DNA of 64,000 bases, taken from assembly GCA_036507005.1 (NCBI GenBank), contig DASXQT010000009.1, forward strand, positions 1-64,000, given 5' to 3'. A program made the position numbers and the translations under genes. Shown here piece by piece: positions 9,748-18,885 of this stretch (position 1 is the stretch's first letter; the number at the start of each line of letters is the position of its first letter). Origin of the DNA: WS-2 sp036507005 (GTDB taxonomy: Bacteria > Eisenbacteria > RBG-16-71-46). The notes under the pieces are model-generated. The model searched no databases. It saw nothing but the letters and a program-made list of their open reading frames with translations, and had not been told where the DNA came from.

Positions 9748-10215
9748 TCAGGCCGCTGCGTCCCCGCCCTTCCGCTCGTCCAGCTGCTTCTGGAGCAGGG
9801 CCTCGGCCGCCGGGCCGGCCTTCACCTCGACGGTCGCGGCCACCATCACGTAGATCCGGATGTTGTTGCTCTTGGGGTCGGCGGGGAACATGAAGAAGCC
9901 CTCGCGCTCCTGCGAATAGGTGAGCGAGTAGCCGCACAGCAGCTCCCCGTCCTTGAAGCGCACCGCGATCTTCTTCCCGTGCGCCGTCTCCCCGGGTCCG
10001 CTCATGAACCCTTTGATGTCGTGCCGGGTATGGTCGCCATCGAACTCTTTGACGAAGAAGACCGCCTTGATGTTCCTGCTGCGCACCTCGGCGTTCTCGC
10101 TCCCGTCCGCGAGCTGGATGTGGAACAGCGGGCGGTTGGGCGAGAAATCCTGCGTCGTGCCCTTGATGAGCTTGCCGTTCAGGGCGTGCGCGACGATTCG
10201 ATTGAGCTCGGGCAT
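9748..10215 (-). CDS. Conserved hypothetical protein, cytoplasmic
   Basis: The 155-residue protein has no signal peptide. The segment KGTTQDFSPNRPLFHI (about 20-35), then AVFFVKEFDGD and FKDGELLCGYSLTY, is a pattern I recall from small conserved proteins of unknown function in Deltaproteobacteria and similar phyla, possibly with a PilZ- or SH3-like beta barrel. No catalytic residues are evident. GGAGGTGG stands seven bases before the ATG at 10215. The gene lies upstream of the peroxiredoxin on the same strand with a 138-base gap, so it may or may not be co-transcribed. Confidence 0.75.
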   Translation of the reverse strand: MPELNRIVAHALNGKLIKGTTQDFSPNRPLFHIQLADGSENAEVRSRNIKAVFFVKEFDGDHTRHDIKGFMSGPGETAHGKKIAVRFKDGELLCGYSLTYSQEREGFFMFPADPKSNNIRIYVMVAATVEVKAGPAAEALLQKQLDERKGGDAAA

Positions 10216-10431
10216 GTGGTTCCACCTCCGGCAGCCGATCCGGACACCGAGACTCCCTCACGGGGACGGCGGGCGCCCGCGGCGTCTTTGCCGGTCATCG
10301 GCCGGACGGGCCGAGGACTTGATGCCGGATGGCGGCCGGATCGCGCGGGCTTGATGGCGCCCCGGCGATGTGGCACGGTTTCGCGCCTCCACTTCCGGTC
10401 CCGCCGTTCATCTCCCGAAAGGAGCCCCGAC

Positions 10432-10917
10432 ATGAGGAAACTCGCGCCCTGGCTGGCCGCGCTCGCCTGGCTCGCCGCCGGCTGCCGGCAGACGAGCACG
10501 AACGAGACTTCGAGCGCCTCCACCCGCACGACCGCGAGCGCCCCGGCCGTGAGCGGTGCAACCGAAGGCGTGGAGCGCACGCTCCCGGGAGGGCTCAAGG
10601 TCGTCGACCTCAAGGTGGGCGACGGGGCGATGGCCGAGCCCGGTCATACGGTGCAGATGCACTACACCGGCTGGCTCATGGACGGGACCAAGTTCGACAG
10701 CTCGCTCGATCGTGACACGCCGCTTCCGGTCCTGCTGGGCGCCAATCCGCCCCAGGTGATCCGCGGCTGGGAGGAGGGAATCCTGGGGATGCGCGTGGGC
10801 GGAAAGCGCAAGCTCACGATCCCGGCCGGCTTGGCGTATGGCTCGAAAGGCTATCCGCCCGTGATCCCGCCCAACGCGACCCTGGTCTTCGAGGTCGAGC
10901 TGGTGGACATGAAATGA
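10432..10917 (+). CDS. FKBP-type peptidyl-prolyl isomerase, lipoprotein
   Basis: The protein has 161 residues. A lipoprotein signal ends LAAGC (Cys at 19), followed by a Ser/Thr-rich linker to about residue 45 and an FKBP domain with the family motifs VQMHYTGWL, KFDSSLDR, VIRGWEEGI and YGSKG. It should isomerise X-Pro bonds of exported proteins at the membrane surface. AAAGGAG precedes the ATG at 10432. Its stop overlaps the start of the sortilin-like gene (ATGA at 10914), so the two are translationally coupled; the isomerase may help fold that large exported propeller, which is inference. Confidence 0.88.
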   Translation: MRKLAPWLAALAWLAAGCRQTSTNETSSASTRTTASAPAVSGATEGVERTLPGGLKVVDLKVGDGAMAEPGHTVQMHYTGWLMDGTKFDSSLDRDTPLPVLLGANPPQVIRGWEEGILGMRVGGKRKLTIPAGLAYGSKGYPPVIPPNATLVFEVELVDMK

Positions 10918-13706
10918 TCCTGCCCGGCCGCCTCCACGCGTTCCCGATCGGCCCGCGGATCGCGCTCGCGACCGCTCTGGCGCTCGCGCCCGCGCCGGCG
11001 TCGTCCGCCACCCGGGCGGCGCAGCCTCGCGCCGCCGCCGCGCCCGCCGCGCCGAAGGCGGCGACGTCCGGCGCCGCGACCGCCGCCGGGAAGCTCAAGA
11101 CGAAGGGCGCGGCCGCCGACGTCGTGCTCGAGCCGCGGCTCCTCAAGGATCTGGCGTGGCGCTCGGTCGGGCCCGCCAACATGGGCGGACGGGTGTCGGA
11201 CTTCGCGGTGGTGGAGAAGCACCCCGCCACCTTCTACGCCGCGTTCGGCACCGGCGGTGCGTTCAAGACCGGCAACCTCGGCACCACCTGGAGCCCGGTG
11301 TTCGAGAAGGAGGCGGTGGCCTCGGTGGGCGCGATCGAGGTGTGGCAGAAGAACCCCGACGTGGTGTGGATCGGCACCGGCGAGGCCAACAGCCGCAACT
11401 CCTCGTCGTGGGGGAACGGCGTCTACCGCTCGCTCGACGGCGGCGGCAAGTGGGAGTCGGTCGGCCTCGAGGCGACGCACAGCATCGCGCGGGTGGTGAC
11501 CGACCCCGGCGACAGCAACGTGCTCTATGTCGCCGCCCTCGGCCGGCTGTGGGGGGAGAATCCCGAGCGCGGCGTGTTCAAGACGGCGGACGGGGGCAAG
11601 CACTGGACCCACTCGCTCGAGGTCGACTCCCGCACCGGGGCGTGCGACCTGGTGATGGACCCGTCGGACGCGGGCGTGCTCTACGCCGCGCTCTACGCCC
11701 GCCGGCGCACGCCGTGGTCCTTCACCGGCGGCGGCCCGACCGGCGGCATCTTCCGCACCCGCGACGGCGGCCGCTCGTGGAAGAAGCTCGCGGGCGGGCT
11801 GCCCGCGGAGACCGGGCGCATCGGGCTCGACGTCTACCGCCGCAATCCCCGGCTCGTGATGGCGGTGGTCGAGTCGGACCTCGGCGGGCACCTGGCCGAG
11901 TTCGAGGAGAAGAGCCGCGCCGGTGGCGTGTTCCGCAGCCAGGACGGGGGCGAGCACTGGGAGCGCCTGAGCCCGTTCGCGCCGCGCCCGTTCTACTTCA
12001 GCCAGATCCGCATCCAGCCCGACGATTCGAGCCGGGTCTACCTGCTCGGCACCGACCTGTGGATCTCGGACGACGGCGGGCGCTCGTTCCGCGCCGGCGG
12101 GGCCCAGAACCTCCATCCCGACTGCCACGCGATGTGGATCGATCCCGCGAACGGCGACGACGTGAGGCTCGGCACCGACGGCGGGATCTTCCTGAGCCAC
12201 GACCGCGCCGCGACCTGGGATTTCGTCAACAACCTGCCGGCCGGCGAGTTCTACAACCTGGCGCTCGACAACCGCGACCCGTACTTCATCTACGGCGGCC
12301 TCCAGGACAACCAGAGCTGGGGCGGGCCGAGCAAGACGCGCTTCGAGCCCGAGCCCTTCATCGGCGAGCAGCAGCACAACGGGATCCTGAACGACGACTG
12401 GTTCTGCCTCGGCGGCGGCGACGGCTTCCACGTCGCCGTGGACCCCTCCGATCCCGACATCGTCTACTACGAGTCCCAGGGCGGCTTTCTCAACCGGCTG
12501 AACCTCGCGACCGGCAAGGAGCGGCGGCTCCGGCCCTCGAACAAGGAGGGCGAGCCGAGCTTCCGCTTCAACTGGAACACGCCCTTCATGATCTCGCCCC
12601 ACGACTCGACCGTGCTGTGGATGGGGGGCAACCACCTGTTCCGCCTCACCGAGCGCGGCGACCGCTGGGAGCTGGCGAGCCCCGACCTCACCACCAAGAA
12701 CCCCGACCGCATGGCGACCGGGGGATCGGCGGCCGAGACCCACTGCACGATCGTCACGCTCAGCGAGTCGCCGCTCGCGCGCGGCATGGTGTGGGTGGGC
12801 ACCGACGACGGCAAGGTGTGGGTGACGCGCGACGCGGGGAAGAGCTGGAGCGACCTCACCGGGAACCTCAAGGGCGTTCCGGCCGGACTCTACATGAGCC
12901 GCATCGAGGCCTCGCACCACGACGCCAACACCGCCTACCTCGCGGTGGACGGCCACCGCACGAACGACTTCGCGCCGCATCTGCTCGTGACCCGCGACGG
13001 GGGCAAGAGCTGGGCCTCGATCCTCGGCGACCTGCCGCGCGCGGCGCCCGTGATCGTGGTGCGCGAGGACCTCTCGAACCCGCGCCTGCTCTTCGCCGGC
13101 ACGGAGTTCGGCATCTGGATGACGCTCGATGGCGGGGCCCACTGGGTGAAGCTCGGCGAGGGGCTGCCCACGGTCGCGGTGGACGACATCGCGATCCACC
13201 CCCGCGAGCGCGACCTGGTGATCGGCACCCACGGCCGCAGCGTCTACGTGCTCGACGACGTCACGCCCTACGAGCGCTGGAGCGAGGGCGTCCTGCGCGA
13301 CCCGGTCACGTTCTTCGCGCCCCGGCCCGCGACCGCCTACCTCCACCGCACGATCGGCGGGGTGTGGGGGCAGCGCATGTTCAGCGCGAGGAACCCGCCC
13401 TTCGGCGCCTACTTCAACTACTTCGTGCGCGCGTTCGACGGCGAGGGCGTGGACATCGCGGTCGCCGACAGCAGCGGCAAGCCGGTCCGCAAGCTCTCGG
13501 GCCCCGGCACGCCGGGCATCCACCGCGTGGTCTGGGACCTCCAGCGCGAGGCGCGCGAGCGCATCGACCGCCCCGAATGGAGCAACCAGCCCGAGTTCGT
13601 CGCACCCGGCCGGTACACCGTGACGCTCACCTACGGCAAGCAGCCGCCGATCAAGCAGAAGCTCGAGGTGAAGGCCGCGAAGGGGACGCTCGACCCGGGA
13701 TTCTGA
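10914..13706 (+). CDS. Secreted Vps10/sortilin-like beta-propeller protein (glycosyl hydrolase BNR-like)
   Basis: The 930-residue protein has an Ala-rich signal peptide (about 1-35), an Ala/Lys-rich linker, then a propeller region with at least eight Asp-box motifs such as SLDGGGKW, TADGGKHW, TRDGGRSW, SQDGGEHW, SDDGGRSF, TRDAGKSW and TLDGGAHW. The C-terminal 120 residues (KPVRKLSGPGTPGIHRVVWDL and on) look like a FlgD/Ig-type beta domain. Such proteins are common in FCB and Acidobacteria genomes; a hydrolase activity is often annotated but not shown. It is coupled by ATGA to the FKBP gene. It is probably periplasmic or extracellular. Confidence 0.85.
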   Translation: MILPGRLHAFPIGPRIALATALALAPAPASSATRAAQPRAAAAPAAPKAATSGAATAAGKLKTKGAAADVVLEPRLLKDLAWRSVGPANMGGRVSDFAVVEKHPATFYAAFGTGGAFKTGNLGTTWSPVFEKEAVASVGAIEVWQKNPDVVWIGTGEANSRNSSSWGNGVYRSLDGGGKWESVGLEATHSIARVVTDPGDSNVLYVAALGRLWGENPERGVFKTADGGKHWTHSLEVDSRTGACDLVMDPSDAGVLYAALYARRRTPWSFTGGGPTGGIFRTRDGGRSWKKLAGGLPAETGRIGLDVYRRNPRLVMAVVESDLGGHLAEFEEKSRAGGVFRSQDGGEHWERLSPFAPRPFYFSQIRIQPDDSSRVYLLGTDLWISDDGGRSFRAGGAQNLHPDCHAMWIDPANGDDVRLGTDGGIFLSHDRAATWDFVNNLPAGEFYNLALDNRDPYFIYGGLQDNQSWGGPSKTRFEPEPFIGEQQHNGILNDDWFCLGGGDGFHVAVDPSDPDIVYYESQGGFLNRLNLATGKERRLRPSNKEGEPSFRFNWNTPFMISPHDSTVLWMGGNHLFRLTERGDRWELASPDLTTKNPDRMATGGSAAETHCTIVTLSESPLARGMVWVGTDDGKVWVTRDAGKSWSDLTGNLKGVPAGLYMSRIEASHHDANTAYLAVDGHRTNDFAPHLLVTRDGGKSWASILGDLPRAAPVIVVREDLSNPRLLFAGTEFGIWMTLDGGAHWVKLGEGLPTVAVDDIAIHPRERDLVIGTHGRSVYVLDDVTPYERWSEGVLRDPVTFFAPRPATAYLHRTIGGVWGQRMFSARNPPFGAYFNYFVRAFDGEGVDIAVADSSGKPVRKLSGPGTPGIHRVVWDLQREARERIDRPEWSNQPEFVAPGRYTVTLTYGKQPPIKQKLEVKAAKGTLDPGF

Positions 13707-13730
13707 GCCGGACGCGAGCGGGGCGGGCCC

Positions 13731-16055
13731 TCACCGCCCCTCCCGCATCTGCACCGGGCTCGCGGCCAGCGAGTCGAGCGCGATCAGGCCGCCGCGGGCG
13801 TCGACCTGGCCGAAGGCGAGCACCCCGGTGGGGCAGGTGTGCACGCAGGCCGAGCAGCGCACGCACTCGGGGTCCTGCATGGGCAGACCCTTGTTCGCGA
13901 AGCTCATGACGTCGATCCCCTGGTGGCAGATCGAGGTGCACGCGCCGCACGAGATGCACTTCTTCTTGTCCGCGACGATCGCGAATCGGCTGAAGCGCGC
14001 GTAGACGTGCATCAGGGCCGCGAGCGGGCAGAGGAAGCGGCACCACACCCGGCCCGAGTACCAGAAGTAGACCCCGTAGCCGAGCACGCCGGCCAGGAAC
14101 ACGTCGACCGTCCACTTGTACTGGTTCTTGAGCGGCTCGAAGACCGCATCCGCCCAGTTGCCGGCCGGGAGCACCCAGCCCGCGATGCGCACCGCGAGCA
14201 GCAGGAGCGCCACGGCCAGCACCCCCTGGCCCGCGAGGTTCGCGCGGTTCCAGAGCGGCCCGTGCGGCATCTTGTGGCGATGGGTGTCGCCCAGGGTCTC
14301 CGCGAGCGCGCCGCACGAGCAGATCCAGCCGCAGTAGAACCCCTTGCCGAAGAAGCGGATCCCGAGCGGGATCAGCACGCAGGTCTGGAGGAACCCGATC
14401 GCGATCCACCACGGGAGTGGCTCGTGGGTGAAGAGGTTGTAGACGTTGAGCGGCCAGGCGAGGATCAGCCCGTAGGCGCGCCAGAACTCTCGGCCGTGGC
14501 CGTAGGTCACGGCGGGGAAGAGGGCGTCGGCGAGCGCCCGCGGCAGCAGGCCGTGGTAGGAGAGCTGGGGGAGGATCACCTCCGGGATCAGGAACAGCGG
14601 GAACACCTGGATCGCCATCAGCGTCAGCGTCTGCGCGGTGACGTAGGGCGTCTTCCGCCGCCGCACGCGCCGGATGCCGAAGGTGACGACCACCGCCGAG
14701 TAGGCGAGCGTGTACCAGAACGACGGGCCCGCGGCGCTGATCGCGAGCGTGCCGAGCAGGGTGCGCGGGTCCTTCGCGGCCGCGGCGATCGCGCCGCCGG
14801 CGGCGGCCAGCAGCGCGGGCAGGTTGGTCGGGAACCAGTGGTTGCGGTACCACAGGTCGCTCATCGCCCCGCCCGACTTCCAGTTGTAGAGCCACGAGCA
14901 GAAGAGCAGGAAGAGCGCGAGGGAGGCCCAGCGCCGCGGCGTCATCTCGCCCGCGATCGTGAGCCCCGAGCGCCGGAAGAAATCGAGCGGCGGCTCGCGG
15001 CCGATCATCACGAACACCACGTCGTTCCCCAGCGTCTCCCGCCCTCCGCCCGCGCCGGCGAGGATCACCTCGCGCTCGCGGATCTCCTCGACCCGCACGC
15101 CGAGCCTCAGCTCGACGCTTCCGCGCGGGTGCTCCTTCACGAAGGGTCCGGTCGCGGTGGTGACGAGCTCCGAGGTAGGGTGCTCCACCACCACCTCGGC
15201 CATCGGGTCGCGACGCAGCGTCTCGAGCTTCGCGAGGTTGTCGGGCTTGGGTCGCGAGAGCTCGGCTCTGCGATGGGACAGCGTGACCCGGGCCCCGGCA
15301 GCGGCGAGCGCGATCGCGGTCTCGAGCGCCGAGTCGCCGCCGCCCACCACCAGCGCGCGCCGGCCGGCGAAGTCCCTGGGGTCGTGCAGCCGGTTGTAGA
15401 CCTTGTCGAGGTCCTCGCCCGGAACCCCGAGCCTCCGGAAGTTGCCGCTCCGCCCGACCGCGATGAGCACCCGCCGCGCGCGGACCGCGCCGCCCCCTTC
15501 GAGCGCCACCGCCAGCGCTGCGCCCGCGCGCTCCAGCCTCTCTGCCCGCGCCCGGCCGACCTCGATCCCGGCGCGCGCCACCTGCTCGCGCAGCTCGGCG
15601 ACCAGCGCCTCCTTGACCTCGGCCTTCACCTGCAGGTCGCCCGCCGGGGTCATGTCGCGCGGGTAGGTGTAGATCGGCTTCGCCTTCGGGAAGTTGACCA
15701 GCGTGAAGAACGGCTCCGCGGCCTCGAGCACGCGAATCGAGAGCCCGAGCTTCCGGGCCTCGACCGCGGCGGCCATGCCGGAGACCCCGGCGCCGACGAT
15801 CACGAGGTCGAGGAGCCCGCCGCCTTCCGCAGCGCCCGAATGGAGCGCGGGGTCGGCCGCGATCCGCCGCACGACGCGCGCCCCCGAGTCGAGCGCGAAC
15901 TTGAGCAGCGGGATCCCGGTCAGGTCACCGGAGACGTAGACGCCGGCGAGGCTGGTGCGGCCGTCCTCGCCGACCTGGGGCAGCTTCTCCACCGTGCCGG
16001 CCGGCCAGCGCGTGTGAAGCCAGCGGGCGTAGCGCCTCAACCACTGGGGCATCAC
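13731..16055 (-). CDS. Fusion of a TrxR-like FAD/NAD(P) reductase with a NapH/NosR-type 4Fe-4S membrane module
   Basis: The 774-residue protein begins with a GVYVSGDLTG segment (about 38-47) that normally ends the FAD domain of thioredoxin-reductase-like flavoproteins. A complete FAD site follows (VIVGAGVSGMAAA, about 86-98) and a second Rossmann (VVGGGDSALETA). From about residue 400 there are several membrane helices, the NosR/NapH motifs FYCGWICSCG and WCRFLCPL, and two ferredoxin motifs, CISCGACTSICH and CVRCSACVHTCP. This would move electrons between NAD(P)H and a membrane or periplasmic acceptor. The first ferredoxin motif has His where Pro is usual. The gene converges on the propeller gene with 24 bases between stops. 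Confidence 0.85.
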   Translation of the reverse strand: MMPQWLRRYARWLHTRWPAGTVEKLPQVGEDGRTSLAGVYVSGDLTGIPLLKFALDSGARVVRRIAADPALHSGAAEGGGLLDLVIVGAGVSGMAAAVEARKLGLSIRVLEAAEPFFTLVNFPKAKPIYTYPRDMTPAGDLQVKAEVKEALVAELREQVARAGIEVGRARAERLERAGAALAVALEGGGAVRARRVLIAVGRSGNFRRLGVPGEDLDKVYNRLHDPRDFAGRRALVVGGGDSALETAIALAAAGARVTLSHRRAELSRPKPDNLAKLETLRRDPMAEVVVEHPTSELVTTATGPFVKEHPRGSVELRLGVRVEEIREREVILAGAGGGRETLGNDVVFVMIGREPPLDFFRRSGLTIAGEMTPRRWASLALFLLFCSWLYNWKSGGAMSDLWYRNHWFPTNLPALLAAAGGAIAAAAKDPRTLLGTLAISAAGPSFWYTLAYSAVVVTFGIRRVRRRKTPYVTAQTLTLMAIQVFPLFLIPEVILPQLSYHGLLPRALADALFPAVTYGHGREFWRAYGLILAWPLNVYNLFTHEPLPWWIAIGFLQTCVLIPLGIRFFGKGFYCGWICSCGALAETLGDTHRHKMPHGPLWNRANLAGQGVLAVALLLLAVRIAGWVLPAGNWADAVFEPLKNQYKWTVDVFLAGVLGYGVYFWYSGRVWCRFLCPLAALMHVYARFSRFAIVADKKKCISCGACTSICHQGIDVMSFANKGLPMQDPECVRCSACVHTCPTGVLAFGQVDARGGLIALDSLAASPVQMREGR

Positions 16056-16097
16056 GCTCCTCTACGGGGCCGGCCCGAAAACGGGACGAGGTCCGTC

Positions 16098-16133
16098 CGG
16101 AAACGAGAAGCGGCGCCGGGGTTCCGGCGCCGC
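16098..16133 (-). terminator. Intrinsic terminator of the cold-shock gene
   Basis: GCGGCGCCGG (16110-16119) pairs perfectly with 16124-16133 around a GGTT loop. On the minus strand the stem is followed by TTCTCGTTTCC, a moderate T-rich tract. It lies 46 bases after the csp stop. Confidence 0.65.
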
Positions 16134-16178
16134 CTCGTTCGCGTGAGGTGCTGCCTCGAGCGAAGGGTCGTAACGAGA

Positions 16179-16379
16179 TCAGGCCTTGCGGACGTTCGCC
16201 GCCTGCAGACCCTTGGGGCCGCGGGTGACGTCGAACTCGACGGCTTCACCCTCGGCGAGCGTCTTGAAGCCCTCGCCCTGGATGGCCGAAAAGTGCACGA
16301 AAACGTCCTCTCCACCCTCCTGGGAAATGAAACCGAATCCCTTTGCCTCGTTGAACCACTTCACGGTGCCACGTGCCAC
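16179..16379 (-). CDS. csp: Cold-shock protein (CspA family)
   Basis: The 66-residue protein is a single S1-like cold-shock domain that binds single-stranded RNA and DNA and melts structures. RNP1 is KGFGFI (residues 13-18) and RNP2 is VFVHF. The start is GTG at 16379, seven bases after AAGGAG, giving a protein of normal CspA length; the frame is open upstream but without a sensible start. It has its own promoter, a long leader and a terminator. Cold or growth-phase control through the leader is likely by analogy. Confidence 0.95.
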   Translation of the reverse strand: MARGTVKWFNEAKGFGFISQEGGEDVFVHFSAIQGEGFKTLAEGEAVEFDVTRGPKGLQAANVRKA

Positions 16380-16594
16380 AGACCAACTCCTTGCATGCAA
16401 GGGCGCCACGGCCCTTCGTTCGTTGCCGCCAGAACGCGACGGCTGCGCCCGGCCAATGCGACCGGCGTTTCCGGGAGCCGGGGCGCCTACAAACGAAATC
16501 CGCCAGGATTTCCCTGGCGGCATTGAACGCTCGTGGGACGTCCATCAGCTGCCGAAGACCGTTTGACTATCCCCGGTTCCGCCCGGCAAGGCAA
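16380..16594 (-). promoter_or_regulatory. csp promoter and about 180-nt 5' leader
   Basis: On the minus strand TTGCCT (16594-16589) and GATAGT (16571-16566) are 17 bases apart, placing the RNA start near 16559. The leader to the GTG at 16379 is then about 180 nt with no open frame, like the structured leaders that act as thermosensors in cspA mRNAs. Apart from the divergent hydrolase promoter region this accounts for the gap between 16380 and 16722. Confidence 0.5.
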
Positions 16595-16722
16595 GGCTCA
16601 TTTTGGACCTGTGTTTTTGCGGGTGCGGAGCGGATCGCGCGGCCCGATTCCCGCGGCGCGGCGCGGCCTGCTAGCGTCCGCACCGGCGCCGGCACTCTCG
16701 CCGGACGCCCGGAGGCTCGTGC

Positions 16723-17700
16723 ATGAGGCGGTGGCTGGTCGTGGCGATCGCGTTGCCGCTCGTGGCGGCGGCGGCGCTCGCGCTCGCGCCGGTGCGGACC
16801 GGCGACTTGAAGGAGCACCCACGCCCGGCGGCGGGATACGGCGAGGCGCTCGCGCGGATCGATTCGCTGCGCGCCGGCGAAGGCGCCGAGGTCGACGCGC
16901 GCTGCCGCGTCCTGCTCCTCACGCACGGCGCCCGGGCCGCGCGGGCCGTCGTGTTCCTGCACGGGCTCTCGAACTGCCCGCAGCAGTTCCGGCGGCTCGG
17001 GGAGCTGTGCTTCGCGCGCGGCGACAACGTCCTCATCGTTCGCCTGCCCGGTCACGGACTCGCGGACCGCATGACCGGATCGCTGGCCCGCATCACGGCC
17101 GCCGATCTCGCGGCGTTCGCCGACGCGATGGTGGACGTGGGCGCGGGGCTGGGCGACCGGCTGGTGGTGGTCGGGCTCTCGGCCGGGGGAGTGGCGGCGG
17201 GCTGGGCGGCCCAGACCCGGACCGAGGTGGATCGCGCGGTCCTGATCGCGCCGGTCTTCGGCCTCGACGTGGTTCCCCGGCCGCTCACCGCCGCGCTCAC
17301 GAATCTGTGGCTCGCCACGCCGAACCAGTTCATCTGGTGGGACCCGGTGCGGCGCGAGAAGCTGCCGGGGCCGACCTACTGCTACCCGCGCTTCGCGACC
17401 CGCGGCCTCGCCGAGGTGATGCGGCTCGGGTTCGCGGTGGAGGCGCGCGCGCGGCGCTCGCCTCCGGCCGCGCGCTCGATCGTGCTCGTGACCAACCCGC
17501 GCGACCGGGCGGTGAGCCGCCCGGTGATCGCCGCGCTCGCGCGCCGCTGGCGGCGCCTCGCCCCGCGCGCGATCGAGACCTATGAGTTCCCCGCCGCCTT
17601 CGACCTCGGGCACGATCTGGTCGATCCCGAGCAGCCGTTCCAGCACGTGGACCGCGCCTACCCCGTGCTGCTCGAGATCATCGCGGGCGGCGGGGACTGA
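16723..17700 (+). CDS. Membrane-anchored or exported alpha/beta hydrolase
   Basis: The 325-residue protein has an N-terminal hydrophobic segment (about 3-22) and an alpha/beta-hydrolase fold. VFLHGLSNCP supplies the oxyanion region, GLSAGG is the nucleophile elbow with catalytic Ser, and NPRDRAV and LGHDLVD hold the likely catalytic Asp and His. It resembles monoacylglycerol-lipase or carboxylesterase types; the substrate is unknown. A TAGCGT box at 16672-16677 is a weak -10 candidate. It converges on the thioredoxin-like gene, 13 bases stop to stop. Confidence 0.8.
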   Translation: MRRWLVVAIALPLVAAAALALAPVRTGDLKEHPRPAAGYGEALARIDSLRAGEGAEVDARCRVLLLTHGARAARAVVFLHGLSNCPQQFRRLGELCFARGDNVLIVRLPGHGLADRMTGSLARITAADLAAFADAMVDVGAGLGDRLVVVGLSAGGVAAGWAAQTRTEVDRAVLIAPVFGLDVVPRPLTAALTNLWLATPNQFIWWDPVRREKLPGPTYCYPRFATRGLAEVMRLGFAVEARARRSPPAARSIVLVTNPRDRAVSRPVIAALARRWRRLAPRAIETYEFPAAFDLGHDLVDPEQPFQHVDRAYPVLLEIIAGGGD

Positions 17701-17713
17701 GGCGCGGGGCCGA

Positions 17714-18352
17714 TCAGGTCTTCGAGCGGAACTTGATGCCGCACCCGAGCGCCTTGGTCTCGGCGAGCGCGATCTCGCGCCCGTCGACCACGGCCTGGAC
17801 CGCATCCTGCAGGTAGCGCTCCTTCACCTGATCGGGCTGCTTGGCGTTGTCGTCGATCGTTCCGTGGTAGACGAGCTTGCCCTCGCGGTCGAACAGGAAG
17901 GCCTCGGGCGTGCGAGTGGCGCCGAAGGCGCGCGCCACGTCGGAGGTGGCGTCCACGACGTAGGGGAACGCCATCTTCGAACGCCTGGCGTTGGTCTGCA
18001 TGACCTTGTAGCCGTCCTCGGGCACCACGCCCGGGTCGTTCGAGTTGATCGCGATCACGCCGATCCCCTGCTTCACGCAGCGGTTGCCGAGGCTCACGAT
18101 GCGGGTGTGCCAGGCTTTGGCCCAGGGGCAGGCGTTGCAGGTGAAGACCACCAGCGTGCCTTTCGCGCCATGAGCCCCGGCGATCGTGGTCTCGTGCCCG
18201 TCCACGTTCATCATCGCCACGTCCGCGAGCGGGGCGGCATCCCCGAGCGCGAGCGGCTTCGGCCCCTGCGACTCCTGCTGCGCCTGCGCGACCGCGCCCG
18301 CCCCCAGCACGCCGGCCGCGAGCCAACCCACCACCGTGATTCCTCGGATCAT
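17714..18352 (-). CDS. Exported thioredoxin-fold (redoxin) protein
   Basis: The 212-residue protein has a signal peptide (MIRGITVVGWLAAG to about AQAQ) and a peroxiredoxin/TlpA-like thioredoxin fold. The redox site is TCNACPW (a CxxC), and the fold continues with INSNDP, YVVDATSDVARAFGA and a cis-Pro-containing TRTPEAFLF. It probably acts as a periplasmic thiol oxidoreductase. The ATG at 18352 lies inside the ATGA overlap with the TlpA-like gene upstream, so the two thiol proteins are made together. GGAGGC lies upstream of the ATG. Two further cysteines (NRCVKQG and LGCGIKF) are present. Confidence 0.85.
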   Translation of the reverse strand: MIRGITVVGWLAAGVLGAGAVAQAQQESQGPKPLALGDAAPLADVAMMNVDGHETTIAGAHGAKGTLVVFTCNACPWAKAWHTRIVSLGNRCVKQGIGVIAINSNDPGVVPEDGYKVMQTNARRSKMAFPYVVDATSDVARAFGATRTPEAFLFDREGKLVYHGTIDDNAKQPDQVKERYLQDAVQAVVDGREIALAETKALGCGIKFRSKT

Positions 18353-18885
18353 GTCCCTGCCTCCACCGAATCGGTTGCGCCGCCCTCGTGCAGTGCCTCG
18401 CGCACTGCCTGGGACAGCGTTTCGTACGTCTGCCGGCCCTCCAGGAACCGGAGCTTCCGCCCCGCGCCGTCGAAGACGATCGTGGCCGGAATGGCCCCGC
18501 TCCACGACGGCTCGAGGGTGTTGATGAACTTCATGTCGTCGCCCGTCTTGTGGAACGAGGGGAAGTCGACCCCGTTCGCGGCCAGGAACTCCCGCGCCTG
18601 GGGCAGCGTGTCGTCGAAGTCCGCGGACACCAGCACCAGGCGGAGCCCCCGGGCGCGGTACTCGCGCGCGACCTCGAGGAGATCGGGGAACTCCTCTCGG
18701 CACGGCACGCACCACGTCGCCCACACGTTCACCAGCACCGCGCGGGCGCCCGGCTCCCGCACCGCGGCCAGCACCTGGTCCGCGGTCGCGGCGCGCAGCG
18801 CCGGCCCGCGCCCCGCCGCCGCGCATCCGCACAGGCACGAAGCGGCGAGCGCGAGCGCGATCGTGGCGCCGAGGGCCGGCCTCAC
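18349..18885 (-). CDS. TlpA/ResA-like thiol:disulfide oxidoreductase, lipoprotein
   Basis: The 178-residue protein has a lipobox ending LCGC (Cys near 21), then a thioredoxin fold with the classical TWCVPC active site and the family cis-Pro (GAIPATIVF). It should act outside the cytoplasmic membrane in disulfide reduction, for example cytochrome c maturation. The start is GTG at 18885, directly after the TGA of the exporter gene, and its own stop overlaps the next start by ATGA. Three genes therefore form a tight minus-strand operon. No Shine-Dalgarno is clear, consistent with coupling. Confidence 0.88.
   Translation of the reverse strand: MRPALGATIALALAASCLCGCAAAGRGPALRAATADQVLAAVREPGARAVLVNVWATWCVPCREEFPDLLEVAREYRARGLRLVLVSADFDDTLPQAREFLAANGVDFPSFHKTGDDMKFINTLEPSWSGAIPATIVFDGAGRKLRFLEGRQTYETLSQAVREALHEGGATDSVEAGT

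Noticed and set aside
17714..18885. Additional selenocysteine sites in the two neighbouring thioredoxin-fold proteins
   Set aside because: Both have intact CxxC motifs coded by TGC/TGT (TCNACPW and TWCVPC) and ordinary stops.
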